From assembly GCF_000196115.1 (NCBI RefSeq), contig NC_005027.1:5390001-5454000 (forward strand): DNA of 64,000 bases. Direction: 5' to 3'. Both the position numbers and the translations under genes were made by a program. Shown here piece after piece: positions 9,251 through 19,225 of the stretch; position 1 is the first letter of the stretch; every line of letters starts with the position of its first letter. The stretch comes from Rhodopirellula baltica SH 1. Its GTDB lineage: Bacteria > Planctomycetota > Planctomycetia > Pirellulales > Pirellulaceae. Below the pieces are notes generated by a model. The model was given only the letters and a program-made list of their open reading frames with translations, had not been told where the DNA came from and made no database searches.

Positions 9251-11902
9251 TCACCTTTGAGTTGCTTCGGGAGGCATCAAGGATTCATCCAGTGATTGTT
9301 CGCGATCGCCAGTCAAAGTCTGCTCGGGTGCAGTATGAATGAGGTATCGTCCAGCAATCGCGTTTGCCAATTGAGGAATCTTTGTTTGAACCAATTCCAA
9401 CAACCGCTGAAGTTCCACTCGGTTGCCCGACGCGTTGACCTCAGTGAGAGTCGCAACGTCCGCGATCAACAACGGGTGCTGAAGTTCACGAGCCAATCGT
9501 TCGTCAGCGCCCAATGCGACACGGCCTGGTTCCGTCGGTAGATCACTGAGCAACTGCTGAATGTCGTTGAGCTGAAAACGCAGCGACCTTGGGTTGGTTT
9601 CATCCGTGACCATCAAATCAATCGCGGGTGCCGGACGAACCAATGACAGATAACGCGATCGATAGGTCATCAAGCTGTCGGTCGCATCCAAAATGCTCTC
9701 GCACAATCCAACTTCGTCAGCGACCGGACGAGCCATCGTAGCAAGTAACAACTCGGCGGTTTGATCGGCGCGTTCCAAACGACGTCCCAGCAAGACGAAA
9801 CGCCATCCATGTGTTCTTGTCAGGCTCTCCGCGGTCAATCCACTGAACGCCATCAAGTGAGTGATCAAACGGTTGAGCCGTTCCATCGCTCGCGAGACGT
9901 TGACCGTCGTCGGTCTTCGCGAACCCGAGATATCCGCGTGAATGCTTTGGAAAATGCGATAGGCATCCAGTGAGATCCGGTCGCGAACGGCCGTCGCGTT
10001 GTGCAGGGCGCTGGCGACCGAATTTTGCAGGGCACGCGGATTGGCGGTGTCGAAGACACTGGACGGCAGCACGCTATCCAATTGAGGCATGGCGCCGTCG
10101 AGGCCCTCAATCGCGTAGTCAGGTTCAAGTTGTCCAACGGCCGCCAAAGCAGCCACCAGTCTCGTCATCTCAGGTAGATCGTTGAGTTCGTCTTCGCCTA
10201 CGAGACGAGCCAATGTCGTTCGCAGCAATCTCGCGATGGACTCACAACGTTCTACGTAACGCCCCAACCAAAACAGATGTTCCGCAACACGACTGGGCAA
10301 CTCAGCTCCACTGCGTCGCAGAACGATTGTGCGATCGTCGTTGGAGAGCAATGTGGTTTCGTGGTCGACCGGTTTGTCGCTGACAATCCAACAATCCTGC
10401 GTCAGTTGACCCTGTGTCGGCGAGTTGCTCAGCAGATCTTCTTTCGGACTGACACGGGCGAGTGCACCCGGCAACACTTCGATGTTGGTCTTGGTTTGCA
10501 GCACAAACGTCCGAAGTGAAACGTGCCATGGTTCGAATCGCTCTCGATGCCACACCGGTGTGACGCTGTGAGACAACCGATGTTGCCCAACAAATCGATT
10601 GGGTTGGGCCTTGATGCGACGAACCAAAGCTTCCTTTTCTTCGGCGGTGCATCGAACCGGCATCACCGGCCGCGTGTCGCTGACCGCGAACGCATCTCGC
10701 AGAACCAATTCATCGAGATGTTCCAAAACATACCGACGTTCCTTTTCCGCCCCGCACCAATAGGTCGCCACGCTGGGCAATTGCAACGTTTCACCCAACA
10801 ACAACTTCGCCGCAGCCGGTAAGAATGGGATCAGTGCGGGCATCTCAGCGATCGCAGTTCCGATCGAATTCACAACCGCCAATTGACCGCCACGTTTGCA
10901 TCGCAGCAATCCGGTGACACCCTCGGTTGAATGAGGCTCCAATTCCAACGGATCGCACTTTCGATCAGACACATGCCGCCAAAGGACTTCGATCGGAAGC
11001 AACCCGCCCAACGTTTTCAAATGCAACCGTTCACCGCGAACCGCCAAATCGCGGCCTTGGACCAAGGTGTATCCCAAATACCGAGCGAGATAGGCGTCTT
11101 CGAAATCGCGATAGCTGCCGTGGCCGGGAGTCAGCAATGCCACTCGTGGGTTATCGTTTTGACGAGGCGCGAGCGATCGAAAATGACGTCGCATCGATCC
11201 GAAGAAGGATGCCAGCCGACGCACGTTGGCGGTGCGACTGAGATGCGGAAAAATGCGTCCGTGAACAATTCGATTCTCGAGCAGGTAGCCCAAACCGCTC
11301 GGCGCCCGGGTCCGATCACCCGTGACCCACCATGCACCATCGCTGGCACGAGCAACATCGAAACCAACCAGATGCAGCCGATGACCGGCGGACACCGGAA
11401 GGTTGTGATAGACACGAAGGAAACGAGGGTTGTCCCACAACAACTCCGGTGGCAAAACGCGTTCACGAATCAGCCGTTGAGGCCCAAGCAAATCAGCCAG
11501 GATGGCTTCCAGAACACGCGTCCGTTGAGCAAGTCCGGTAGCCAACCGGTTCCAATCTTGCTCCGCGATAGCCATCGGCACGGTCGCCAATTGCCAAGGG
11601 CGTGTCTGCGTGCCTTCACCAGTGTCGATCTGAAACGTTGACCCGTTCTCGCGAATCAATTGTTCAATCTGCGATTCGCGGTCGTTCAGCCCCGACTTGC
11701 CAAGGCTCGTGACCTCATCAGCAATGCTTTTCCAACATGGTCGTAGCGTGCCATCGGGCAAACGACACTCGTCAAACCGATCCGCCATCGCAGCATAGCT
11801 GCCTAACGAAAGTGCCGGTGGCGATCCCGTGGTCGAATCAGTCGCAGTGTCTGTTGCAGTGGGAGTCGGCACGTTCACCTTGGAGTCGATCGGAGTTGGC
11901 AA
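9251..11902 (-). CDS. Fusion of circularly permuted ATP-grasp and alpha-E domains
   Basis: 883 residues as drawn. Residues about 70-480 match circularly permuted ATP-grasp proteins (old DUF404/DUF407), with blocks such as RVYHNLPVSAG, DRTRAPSGLGYLLENRIV, VALLTPGHGSYRDFEDAYLA and VVNSIGTAIAEMPALIPFLP. From about residue 555 an alpha-E helical domain begins (PSRVAEHLFWLGRYVERCES) and continues to about residue 830. The two domains are separate genes at 15422-18043, so this is a fused paralogue. The start is uncertain: the frame opens with TTG at 11902 without a ribosome-binding site, and an ATG at 11788 (MADRFDECRLPDG) is an alternative. Predicted role: ATP-dependent COOH-NH2 ligation of an unknown peptide or metabolite. 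Confidence 0.88.
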   Translation of the reverse strand: MPTPIDSKVNVPTPTATDTATDSTTGSPPALSLGSYAAMADRFDECRLPDGTLRPCWKSIADEVTSLGKSGLNDRESQIEQLIRENGSTFQIDTGEGTQTRPWQLATVPMAIAEQDWNRLATGLAQRTRVLEAILADLLGPQRLIRERVLPPELLWDNPRFLRVYHNLPVSAGHRLHLVGFDVARASDGAWWVTGDRTRAPSGLGYLLENRIVHGRIFPHLSRTANVRRLASFFGSMRRHFRSLAPRQNDNPRVALLTPGHGSYRDFEDAYLARYLGYTLVQGRDLAVRGERLHLKTLGGLLPIEVLWRHVSDRKCDPLELEPHSTEGVTGLLRCKRGGQLAVVNSIGTAIAEMPALIPFLPAAAKLLLGETLQLPSVATYWCGAEKERRYVLEHLDELVLRDAFAVSDTRPVMPVRCTAEEKEALVRRIKAQPNRFVGQHRLSHSVTPVWHRERFEPWHVSLRTFVLQTKTNIEVLPGALARVSPKEDLLSNSPTQGQLTQDCWIVSDKPVDHETTLLSNDDRTIVLRRSGAELPSRVAEHLFWLGRYVERCESIARLLRTTLARLVGEDELNDLPEMTRLVAALAAVGQLEPDYAIEGLDGAMPQLDSVLPSSVFDTANPRALQNSVASALHNATAVRDRISLDAYRIFQSIHADISGSRRPTTVNVSRAMERLNRLITHLMAFSGLTAESLTRTHGWRFVLLGRRLERADQTAELLLATMARPVADEVGLCESILDATDSLMTYRSRYLSLVRPAPAIDLMVTDETNPRSLRFQLNDIQQLLSDLPTEPGRVALGADERLARELQHPLLIADVATLTEVNASGNRVELQRLLELVQTKIPQLANAIAGRYLIHTAPEQTLTGDREQSLDESLMPPEATQR

Positions 11903-12077
11903 AAGCGTCGACCCGAGGACTTTCCATCGTGGTCGACGTCTTCGTCAGTGCAGAGCATTGAAGCCCAATTGTAACCGCGGACGGTGATTCAGCGAGTGAC
12001 CTGAATCCCGATTGAACGACGACTTTTTGCCGACATCACGCAAACATCAACGAATTCGCTACTGCAAAAAAGTTTGA

Positions 12078-15000
12078 TCAACCACGTCGAAGATCCATCG
12101 TTACCGGGAATGGCTCGTAGCCCGTTCGTGGAGGCAAGCTAGGCAAGACAACTTCGCCTCCGGTGAGGGTCAGCTCACGGAAACGAGATGCACGTCTGGA
12201 CTCAGCTTCCTTCGGATTGACCGGGAACTGCTCGTGACTCAAACCACCAGGGTGAACGGTGTGGTAGGTGCAGCCCCCGATCGAACGACTGGCCGCTCGA
12301 TTAACCAAATCAAATTGCAATGGGGTGTGAATCCCGATCGTCGGATGCAAACATCGAGGCGGTTGCCAGGCACGATATCGAATGCCCGCAACATACTGAC
12401 CGGCGACGCCGGTCGCATGCAGCGGTACTTCGCGACCAGCAACCATCAACGCGTGACGATTCGGTTCCAACCCATCAACCAAGACTTGCAACCGTTCCAA
12501 AGATGAATCAACAAATCGAGTCGTTCCGCTCGATCCGGGTTCTTCACCCATCACGTACCAAGGCTCGATCGCACTGCGGAGTTCCAAACGCATTCCATCG
12601 AGAACCATCTCCCCAATCAATGGGAAACGAAACTCATGGTGCACCGCGAACCAATCCGCTGATATCGGCGAGCCCTTGGCGTTGAGTTCACCGATCAATT
12701 GCGTGAGATCCTGCCAAGCAAAGTGTGGCAACAAAAACTGATCGTGAAGACGAGTGCCCCAATGTTGAATCGGTCGATCGTAAGGTTGCTGCCAAAATGC
12801 GGCCACGCACGAGCGAATTAACAACAACTGAGCCAGACTCATTTGTTCGTGGGGTGGCATTTCAAAGCCACGCAGTTCGACTAACCCCAAACGTCCGGTT
12901 GAACTATCAGGCGAGTACAACTTGTCGACACAAATTTCGGCACGGTGAGTGTTGCCCGTCAAATCGACCATCAGATCCCGAAACAAGCGGTCAACTAACC
13001 ACGGCGGAACATCACTGCCGACCGGAGGCAACTGACTCAGCGCGATGTCCATTTCATACGCCGCGTCTTGTCGAGCCTCATCCATCCGAGGTGCTTGGCT
13101 GGTTGGACCAATGAACCGACTGCTGAACATGTATGATAGCGACGGGTGATTGTTCCAGAACCGAATGAAGCTGGCCAACAAATCAGGCCGCCGCAGAAAC
13201 GGGCTTTCGTTCGTGGAACGTCCACCCAACACGATGTGGTTTCCTCCACCGGTCCCGGTGTGGTAACCGTCCAAGTCGAACTTCTCGGTGCCCAGACGTG
13301 ATTTGCGAGCTTCGTGATACAGCGATTGCGTCAACTCAACCAAATCGTCCCAAGATCCTGTCGGCTGCGTGTTGACTTCGATCACACCTGGGTCAGGAGT
13401 GACCTTGAACAATTCGATTCGATCGTCAGCGGGCGGCAAATAGCCTTCGATGATGACGGGCAATTTGGTCGATGCACAGGTTTGCTCAACGGCGGTGACC
13501 AAATCCAAGTAGTCCTCGATCCGTTGGGTGGGCGGCATAAAGACATACAATCGCCCGTATCGACACTCCACACACAGCGCCGTTTGCACCACGTCTTCGC
13601 TGGTCGGCAGATTGTCGTCGTCCTCTTCATCCAAGACTTGTGGGTGAATTCGTTCTCGTGACTCGTCCGACGAATCGACCCGTCGATTGCCTCGCGGGTC
13701 TTGCTCATTGCCACGCGGCATCTCAGGCGGCGGCAACGGTCCGTGCGGAGCGGTCGGATCCATCGGCGCGGTGTAGAACGGAGCCTCGGATGCGGAAGCA
13801 ACTGGCAGACGATCCAGGGGCAATCGCAAACCGATCGGCGAATCGCCGGGGATCAAGTACACGCGTTCGCTTCGAACGGGCCATCGGCCGCTGATCCATC
13901 CCGGACGGGCCTGCCACCATGCTCGGCGAACCGGAAGCACATAACCAACGGGCGAACCGAGCCCAGCGTTGAACGTTCGCATCATCATCGCACGTTCGTT
14001 GGGATCCTCCAGCTTCGGATCCGTCGGATCGACATCGATCGGCAGACGATTTTCTCGCCACAAGTAATGAAAGACGTCCTCGTGAACGGGGAACGTCATC
14101 CGGGCACTGACATTCAGCTCACGTGCCAGCGACTTTACAAATCGCTCCGCGTCGCGGTGAGTGTGACCGTAATCCTTGCCCTCATCGGCGATCCATTGAT
14201 CGTCCTGCCAAATCGGTTGTCCATCACGCCGCCACAAACAAGTCAGCGCCCACCGAGGAAGCGACTCGCCGGGATACCACTTGCCTTGACCGTAGTGCAG
14301 CAAACTTCCCGGTGCCCAACGTTCTCGCAGACGAGTCAGCAAAACATTGCTGAGCACTCTTTTCTCTTCACCAACGGCATCCGTGTTCCATTGCGGATCA
14401 TCCATGTTGTCGATCGAAACGAATGTGGGTTCGCCACCCATCGTCAACCGAACATCAGCCGATTCCAATTGCTCATCAATCGCTCGGCCGGCCTGCAAGA
14501 TGTCCTGCCAAGTTGATTCGGCATACGGTTTGGTCACGCGTGGATCTTCGTGGACCCGAGTGACCGTCATCTCGTGTTCGAATTCCACTTCGCATGGTTC
14601 ATGCCCACCAATGATTGGCGCGGCATCGGTGAATGTCGGCGTGCAGGCCAGCGGGATGTGACCTTCGCCGGCCATCAAACCGCTGGTTGGATCCAATCCA
14701 ACCCATCCGGCACCGGGCAGATAGACCTCGGTCCACGCATGCAGATCGCAGAAATCCTCCGTTGGTCCGTTGGGTCCGTCCAAGGATTCTTGATCCGCGG
14801 TCAACTGAATCAGATACCCCGACACAAAACGGGACGCCATCCCCATGTGACGAAACGCGTTGACCAACAACCAAGCTGAATCACGGCACGAGCCACTGCA
14901 CAGCGTCAGCGTTTCTTCAGGCGTTTGGACACCTGGTTCCAAACGGATTTTGTAATCGATCTTCGATTGAGCCGCTCGATTGACATCGACCAAGAAATCG

Positions 15001-15425
15001 ATGATTCGCTCCGACTTCTTCGGCAGCGTCTCGATCCATTTCTCAAACTTGGGCGTCATCTCCACCGGCGCGAGGTAGCTGGCCAATTGCCGTTTGACTT
15101 GATCGTCGTATTCGAATGGCCATTCCTGAGCCGAGTCATCGACGAAAAACTCAAACGGGTTGATGACGGTCATGTCCGCCACCAAATCCACGCAAACGGT
15201 GAAATGGTCCGTCGGTTTCTCAAAGACCAATCGCGCAACCGGATTGGCAAAAGGATCCTGTTGCCAGTTGCAGAAGTGATCTTCGGGGGAAATCGCCAAG
15301 TTGTACGACACGATTGGCGTTCGACCGTGATAGGCCGGACGCAATCGGACTTGTTGAGCACCGACCATGATCGGTCGTTCGTATTTGTACGACGTCTTGT
15401 GATGGAGCGCGACGCGGATCGTCAT
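12078..15425 (-). CDS. Transglutaminase-like protein fused to DUF2126
   Basis: 1115 residues. The first 290 or so form a transglutaminase-like module: N-terminal domain HHKTSYKYERPIMVGAQQVR, catalytic Cys in CSGSCRDSAWLLVNAFRHMG, His in LHAWTEVYLPGAGW, Asp in GLDPTSG. The rest is DUF2126, with a conserved block containing VRLTMGGEPTFVSIDNMD and a second run with GNHIVLGG and TNESPFLRRPDLLASFIRF. DUF2126 has been predicted to be a carboxylate-amine ligase-like domain. A Pro/Glu-rich linker (about 570-610) splits it. ATG 15423-15425 overlaps the alpha-E stop by four bases (ATGA), so the genes are translationally coupled. Confidence 0.92.
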   Translation of the reverse strand: MTIRVALHHKTSYKYERPIMVGAQQVRLRPAYHGRTPIVSYNLAISPEDHFCNWQQDPFANPVARLVFEKPTDHFTVCVDLVADMTVINPFEFFVDDSAQEWPFEYDDQVKRQLASYLAPVEMTPKFEKWIETLPKKSERIIDFLVDVNRAAQSKIDYKIRLEPGVQTPEETLTLCSGSCRDSAWLLVNAFRHMGMASRFVSGYLIQLTADQESLDGPNGPTEDFCDLHAWTEVYLPGAGWVGLDPTSGLMAGEGHIPLACTPTFTDAAPIIGGHEPCEVEFEHEMTVTRVHEDPRVTKPYAESTWQDILQAGRAIDEQLESADVRLTMGGEPTFVSIDNMDDPQWNTDAVGEEKRVLSNVLLTRLRERWAPGSLLHYGQGKWYPGESLPRWALTCLWRRDGQPIWQDDQWIADEGKDYGHTHRDAERFVKSLARELNVSARMTFPVHEDVFHYLWRENRLPIDVDPTDPKLEDPNERAMMMRTFNAGLGSPVGYVLPVRRAWWQARPGWISGRWPVRSERVYLIPGDSPIGLRLPLDRLPVASASEAPFYTAPMDPTAPHGPLPPPEMPRGNEQDPRGNRRVDSSDESRERIHPQVLDEEDDDNLPTSEDVVQTALCVECRYGRLYVFMPPTQRIEDYLDLVTAVEQTCASTKLPVIIEGYLPPADDRIELFKVTPDPGVIEVNTQPTGSWDDLVELTQSLYHEARKSRLGTEKFDLDGYHTGTGGGNHIVLGGRSTNESPFLRRPDLLASFIRFWNNHPSLSYMFSSRFIGPTSQAPRMDEARQDAAYEMDIALSQLPPVGSDVPPWLVDRLFRDLMVDLTGNTHRAEICVDKLYSPDSSTGRLGLVELRGFEMPPHEQMSLAQLLLIRSCVAAFWQQPYDRPIQHWGTRLHDQFLLPHFAWQDLTQLIGELNAKGSPISADWFAVHHEFRFPLIGEMVLDGMRLELRSAIEPWYVMGEEPGSSGTTRFVDSSLERLQVLVDGLEPNRHALMVAGREVPLHATGVAGQYVAGIRYRAWQPPRCLHPTIGIHTPLQFDLVNRAASRSIGGCTYHTVHPGGLSHEQFPVNPKEAESRRASRFRELTLTGGEVVLPSLPPRTGYEPFPVTMDLRRG

Positions 15426-16372
15426 GAATTCACCGAAATTTGAAAATAGTCTTGTCCAAGAGCTTCACCAATTCGGTTGATTTCGGATTGAACCGAATCA
15501 ACAAATTGGTGCATGCCGCCCGCTAGCGCTTCTTCGACTTGAGTGTGAGCTAAACGATGTTGCAGTTCGTCGAGAATGGGACCCGCCGTACGGGTCATGT
15601 CGCTGGAGGAAGCCTGCTCGATTTCTCCGAGTGACCAGTTCGCTGAGGCGATGCAGTGGTGAATCGATCTTGGAAAGCTGCGATTGAAAAGGAAGAAATC
15701 AACGACCTTCTCAATTTCAATTTGATGGTGATCGCGACGGTAGGCTTCGAACCCGCTGATTGCCAGCAACAATGCCGACCACTGCAAATCGTCAACCGCC
15801 GTGCCAACGTCTGCCAAGTTCGGCAGCAAGTTGAAGTACTTCACATCCAAAATTCGAGATGTCTTGTCGGCTCGCTCAAGCATGCGGCCCAAGTTCGCAA
15901 AGTGCCATCCACTGTCCTGAGCCATCGTGCTGGCAAACACGCCGCTCCAAAGCAAAGTCTGCTTTCGAACATCATCAAAAAACTGGCTGGTCGGGTCCAT
16001 CGCCGCTGCGGGCGAAGCATCGCCAACGAAGTGATAAAACTGATTGAGTTGTTCGAACGCTTCCGAGGACAAAGTCTCACGAACGCCACGAGCATTTTCG
16101 CGAGCCGCTCGCAAACAGGAAACCATGCTGTTGGGATACTCATCGTCGAACGCGAGAAACTGAACGACATTGCGACTATCGGGTTTGCCGTATTTCTCTT
16201 CGAACCATTCCTCATCAGCGGTGACCTGCACCAACGGACTCCATGGATCAACCAAGTTCTCAGGTTGATCCAGAATCAAGTTCAGAGTGACCTCTAAGAA
16301 GCGTGCGATGTTCTCAGCACGCTCCACTTGGCGACTCATCCAGTAAACGGATTCAGCAACGCGTGAAAGCAT
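15422..16372 (-). CDS. Alpha-E domain protein
   Basis: 316 residues, essentially a single alpha-E domain (DUF403): MLSRVAESVYWMSRQVERAE at the start, where the paired Arg/Glu helices are the family mark. Further helical blocks follow (WHFANLGRMLERADKTSRIL, RSFPRSIHHCIASANWSLGE). The frame extends upstream to 16468 but the family begins exactly at the ATG 16370-16372. It lies between the stand-alone ATP-grasp gene (gap about 110 bp) and the transglutaminase-DUF2126 gene (ATGA overlap). Alpha-E domains always accompany these ligases, but their mechanistic role is unknown. Confidence 0.92.
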   Translation of the reverse strand: MLSRVAESVYWMSRQVERAENIARFLEVTLNLILDQPENLVDPWSPLVQVTADEEWFEEKYGKPDSRNVVQFLAFDDEYPNSMVSCLRAARENARGVRETLSSEAFEQLNQFYHFVGDASPAAAMDPTSQFFDDVRKQTLLWSGVFASTMAQDSGWHFANLGRMLERADKTSRILDVKYFNLLPNLADVGTAVDDLQWSALLLAISGFEAYRRDHHQIEIEKVVDFFLFNRSFPRSIHHCIASANWSLGEIEQASSSDMTRTAGPILDELQHRLAHTQVEEALAGGMHQFVDSVQSEINRIGEALGQDYFQISVNS

Positions 16373-16483
16373 ATCAGTGGTGTCAGCGATGAAAAGAAAA
16401 GCGACTGCGCGATTGAATTGAAAACGGCGAAAGCGGATCGATGCAGGGTGGCTATCGCGGCCAAACAAGCCCTGCCAACAGTT

Positions 16484-18043
16484 CTAGACCCGAGCGATGG
16501 TTTCACCAGCTTGTGCGACCACCCATGTGTCTTTGCTACCGCCACCTTGGGACGAATTCACGACGAGACAACCCTTTTTGAGTGCCACTCGTGTCAGACC
16601 GCCGGGCAGTACCCACACATCGTCTGGACCATCACAAAGGATGTAAGGACGCAAATCGACGTGACGTCCTTCCAAGTGATCGTCCACCATGGTCGGGACC
16701 CGAGACAATTGCAGCGTCGGTTGAGCGATGTAGTTGCGAGGATTGTCGATGATCTTTGCCGCGAATTCTTGACGTTCTTCTGGCGTGGCATGCGGCCCGA
16801 TCAAGATGCCATAGCCACCTGATTCGCCAGCCGCTTTGACAACCAATTCGTCCAAGTGATCCAAGACATAGGCGCGGTCTTCCTCGCGATCGCACAGGTA
16901 TGTCGGCACGTTGGAAAGAATCGGCTCTTCGCCCAAGTAGTACTGGATCATCTCCGGCACATAGGCGTAGACGACCTTGTCATCGGCGACACCGGTGCCC
17001 GGTGCATTTGCGAGCGCCACATTGCCGGCTCGATAAGCCGACATCAACCCGGGAACACCCAAGACAGATTTGGGGTTGAACACTTCCGGGTCGAGGAAGG
17101 TGTCGTCAACGCGTCGATAGATCACGTCGACCGCTTGAAGACCATCGGTCGTTCGCATGTAAACGCAATCGTCTTTGACCAACAGATCACGTCCTTCGAC
17201 CAATTCAACGCCCATCTGGTGCGCCAGATAGGAGTGTTCGTAGTAGGCGCTGTTGTAGACACCCGGTGTCAGCACGACCACGTTCGGATCGGCAACGTGA
17301 CTTGGTGCCATCCGGCGAAGCATCTGATACAGCCGCGCGGGATAATCGCTGACCGGGCGAACCATCGATGCCGTGAACGCTTGTGGGAAGTTCCGTTTCA
17401 TCACCGAGCGATTTTGCAACACATACGAAACGCCGGACGGACATCGCAGGTTGTCTTCCAGGACAAAGACGTTTCCGTCGTTGTCGCGAACCAAATCGGT
17501 CCCGGTGATATGACACCAAACATCGTGCGGCGGACGCAGACCTTTGCACTGAGGCAGATAAGCCGGACAAGAATCCACGATCGACGCCGGGATGATGCCG
17601 TCTTCGATAATCTTTCGTTCGTTGTAGATGTCCGACAAAAAGCGGTTGAGCGCACGAATTCGCTGTTTCAAACCACTGTCGATGTGCGTCCAAACATCTG
17701 GCGAAATGATTCGCGGAACGATGTCAAAGGGCATGATTTTTTCAGTGCCCGCCGAGTCACTGTAAACCGTGAACGTGATGCCCATTTGGTACAGCGACCG
17801 TTCAATTGCCAGCTGCCGACGATTCAATTCACCCGGTGGCAGCCGATTGATCAAATCCACCAGCGCGACCGCATCGGGCCGCGCAAACGAGTCTTGATCC
17901 ACCACTTCGTCGAAAAAAGATCCGGTTTCGTAACCAGCTAAAGACGGGAGAGTTCCCGATTGAGATTGCATTTGTCCGTTCTGCGACTGACCGGCTTGCG
18001 CCTGCGCCAGCGGCGACTGAGTTTGTTGTGGGTGATTTTGCAT
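16484..18043 (-). CDS. Circularly permuted ATP-grasp type 2 protein
   Basis: 519 residues beginning MQNHPQQTQSPLAQAQAGQ, a Gln-rich disordered leader of about 35 residues, then the ATP-grasp body. Typical blocks are PFDIVPRIISPDVW, GIIPASIVDSCPAYLPQCKG, RCPSGVSYVLQNRSVMKR, VVVLTPGVYNSAYYEHSYLA, GVADDKVVYAYVPEMIQYYL, and a C-terminal GGYGILIGPHATPEERQEF with VVNSSQGGGSKDTWVV. The ATG at 18041-18043 is chosen because the longer frame adds a Cys-rich segment without similarity. It is the first gene of the ATP-grasp, alpha-E, transglutaminase-DUF2126 run. Predicted cytoplasmic ATP-dependent amide ligase, substrate unknown. Confidence 0.92.
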   Translation of the reverse strand: MQNHPQQTQSPLAQAQAGQSQNGQMQSQSGTLPSLAGYETGSFFDEVVDQDSFARPDAVALVDLINRLPPGELNRRQLAIERSLYQMGITFTVYSDSAGTEKIMPFDIVPRIISPDVWTHIDSGLKQRIRALNRFLSDIYNERKIIEDGIIPASIVDSCPAYLPQCKGLRPPHDVWCHITGTDLVRDNDGNVFVLEDNLRCPSGVSYVLQNRSVMKRNFPQAFTASMVRPVSDYPARLYQMLRRMAPSHVADPNVVVLTPGVYNSAYYEHSYLAHQMGVELVEGRDLLVKDDCVYMRTTDGLQAVDVIYRRVDDTFLDPEVFNPKSVLGVPGLMSAYRAGNVALANAPGTGVADDKVVYAYVPEMIQYYLGEEPILSNVPTYLCDREEDRAYVLDHLDELVVKAAGESGGYGILIGPHATPEERQEFAAKIIDNPRNYIAQPTLQLSRVPTMVDDHLEGRHVDLRPYILCDGPDDVWVLPGGLTRVALKKGCLVVNSSQGGGSKDTWVVAQAGETIARV

Positions 18044-18290
18044 GGAGCAATCTACCGGTCGCGTTCGCGAAACCGGCCAACAGAGTAAACACGACGACAC
18101 ACATCCCTCTCAACCACCGAACAATCGGTAGGGGTTCACGGCCAGTCCGCCTCTGACTGTTACGCTGCAGTGTATCTCAACTAATGGTGCCAATGAAACG
18201 ACTTGACTGCGACGATCACGAAGGAAGGTCAGATTTCCTCCGTGAAGCATTAGCAGTGCGGTGAATGCCATAAACAAACCTTTCAGTCGC

Positions 18291-19199
18291 TCAAACACTG
18301 ACCGAAACCGGCAGAACCACGGGTTCAAATTTCACGTGTTTGACCGCGGCACCGGCGTTGTAAAAGTCAATTCCAGCGACATGGACACCACCGAGGCACC
18401 GATGAGTGTGTCCAAAAACGACTTGGCCAATGTCTTGGTGCATCCAATCAGGTTGTTGCCTCGCCCAATGAAGCAAACGCAAACACGTCGATCGCCGACG
18501 ATGAGCGACCCCCGCCGCGGCCAAATGCAATCGGGCGGTCACCGCGGCGTCGTACAAACCGTTTTGTAGATTGGCGGGCGAAGTGGCTGGTTCATGAGCC
18601 CAACGGTTTCGATATTGATCCAGTCCAACAGAATGGCGGCCACCCTCGATCACGTCGCCATGGACCATCAATGTGTCAGCCAAACGAATCGCATCCAATC
18701 CCACGTGAACGGATCCGGGGCGTATCGGCAATCGCACGTGCTGAGCCGATCCCGTCGAGTCCGAGTCGTCCGAATGAGTGTCGCTCGGTAACAAGTCTTC
18801 GGGCTGGGTGTGCGGACGAGCCCACCGTTCCAGTGACTCGCGAAAAGCGGCTTGGGCGTCGTGATTGCCCGTGAGATAGACGAAAGTCTTGTCCGGAAAT
18901 TCGGCTCGCCAGGCTTCCAACCAATCGATTGCGGCTTTGCGTGACACTTCGCCACCACCGATCCGACTCCAGCAAAAATCGAACAGATCGCCGCCCCAGA
19001 CGCAGACGTTCGAAGCCTCCACCGCCCGCCGAACCGTCGCCTCGTGCCGATCATAGTTGCAGCGAGAACTGAACAGATGCAAATCCGAGATGAACGCCAG
19101 TTGGATCGGATCGGTAGGATCAGACTCGGGAACTAATTCCGCCAACCTGGGCGGCGTGTTACCGTTCTCCGATAGCTGTTTTTTCCTACGCTTCAACAT
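18291..19199 (-). CDS. Metallophosphoesterase, LpxH-like
   Basis: 302 residues with the complete calcineurin-like metal site in order: ISDLHL, GGDLFDF, TGNHDAQ, MVHGDV and FGHTHR. The arrangement resembles UDP-2,3-diacylglucosamine pyrophosphatases (lipid A pathway), but the specificity cannot be decided from motifs. The ATG at 19197-19199 is preceded by GAGAGAGAA, a good ribosome-binding site, whereas the extended frame to 19271 runs into the divergent gene. Only 26 bp separate it from the divergently transcribed PQQ-propeller gene, so their promoters must lie within the opposing coding starts or overlap. Confidence 0.85.
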   Translation of the reverse strand: MLKRRKKQLSENGNTPPRLAELVPESDPTDPIQLAFISDLHLFSSRCNYDRHEATVRRAVEASNVCVWGGDLFDFCWSRIGGGEVSRKAAIDWLEAWRAEFPDKTFVYLTGNHDAQAAFRESLERWARPHTQPEDLLPSDTHSDDSDSTGSAQHVRLPIRPGSVHVGLDAIRLADTLMVHGDVIEGGRHSVGLDQYRNRWAHEPATSPANLQNGLYDAAVTARLHLAAAGVAHRRRSTCLRLLHWARQQPDWMHQDIGQVVFGHTHRCLGGVHVAGIDFYNAGAAVKHVKFEPVVLPVSVSV

Positions 19200-19225
19200 T
19201 TCTCTCTCGCAGTGTTTGGTCGACC

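Noticed and set aside
13701-14516. 271-codon plus-strand open frame
   Set aside because: Antisense to the transglutaminase-DUF2126 gene and low-complexity in translation.
16856-17941. 361-codon plus-strand open frame
   Set aside because: It is exactly antisense to the conserved ATP-grasp gene, its translation is rich in Arg, His and Gln without family motifs, and codon bias of the real gene explains the open frame.
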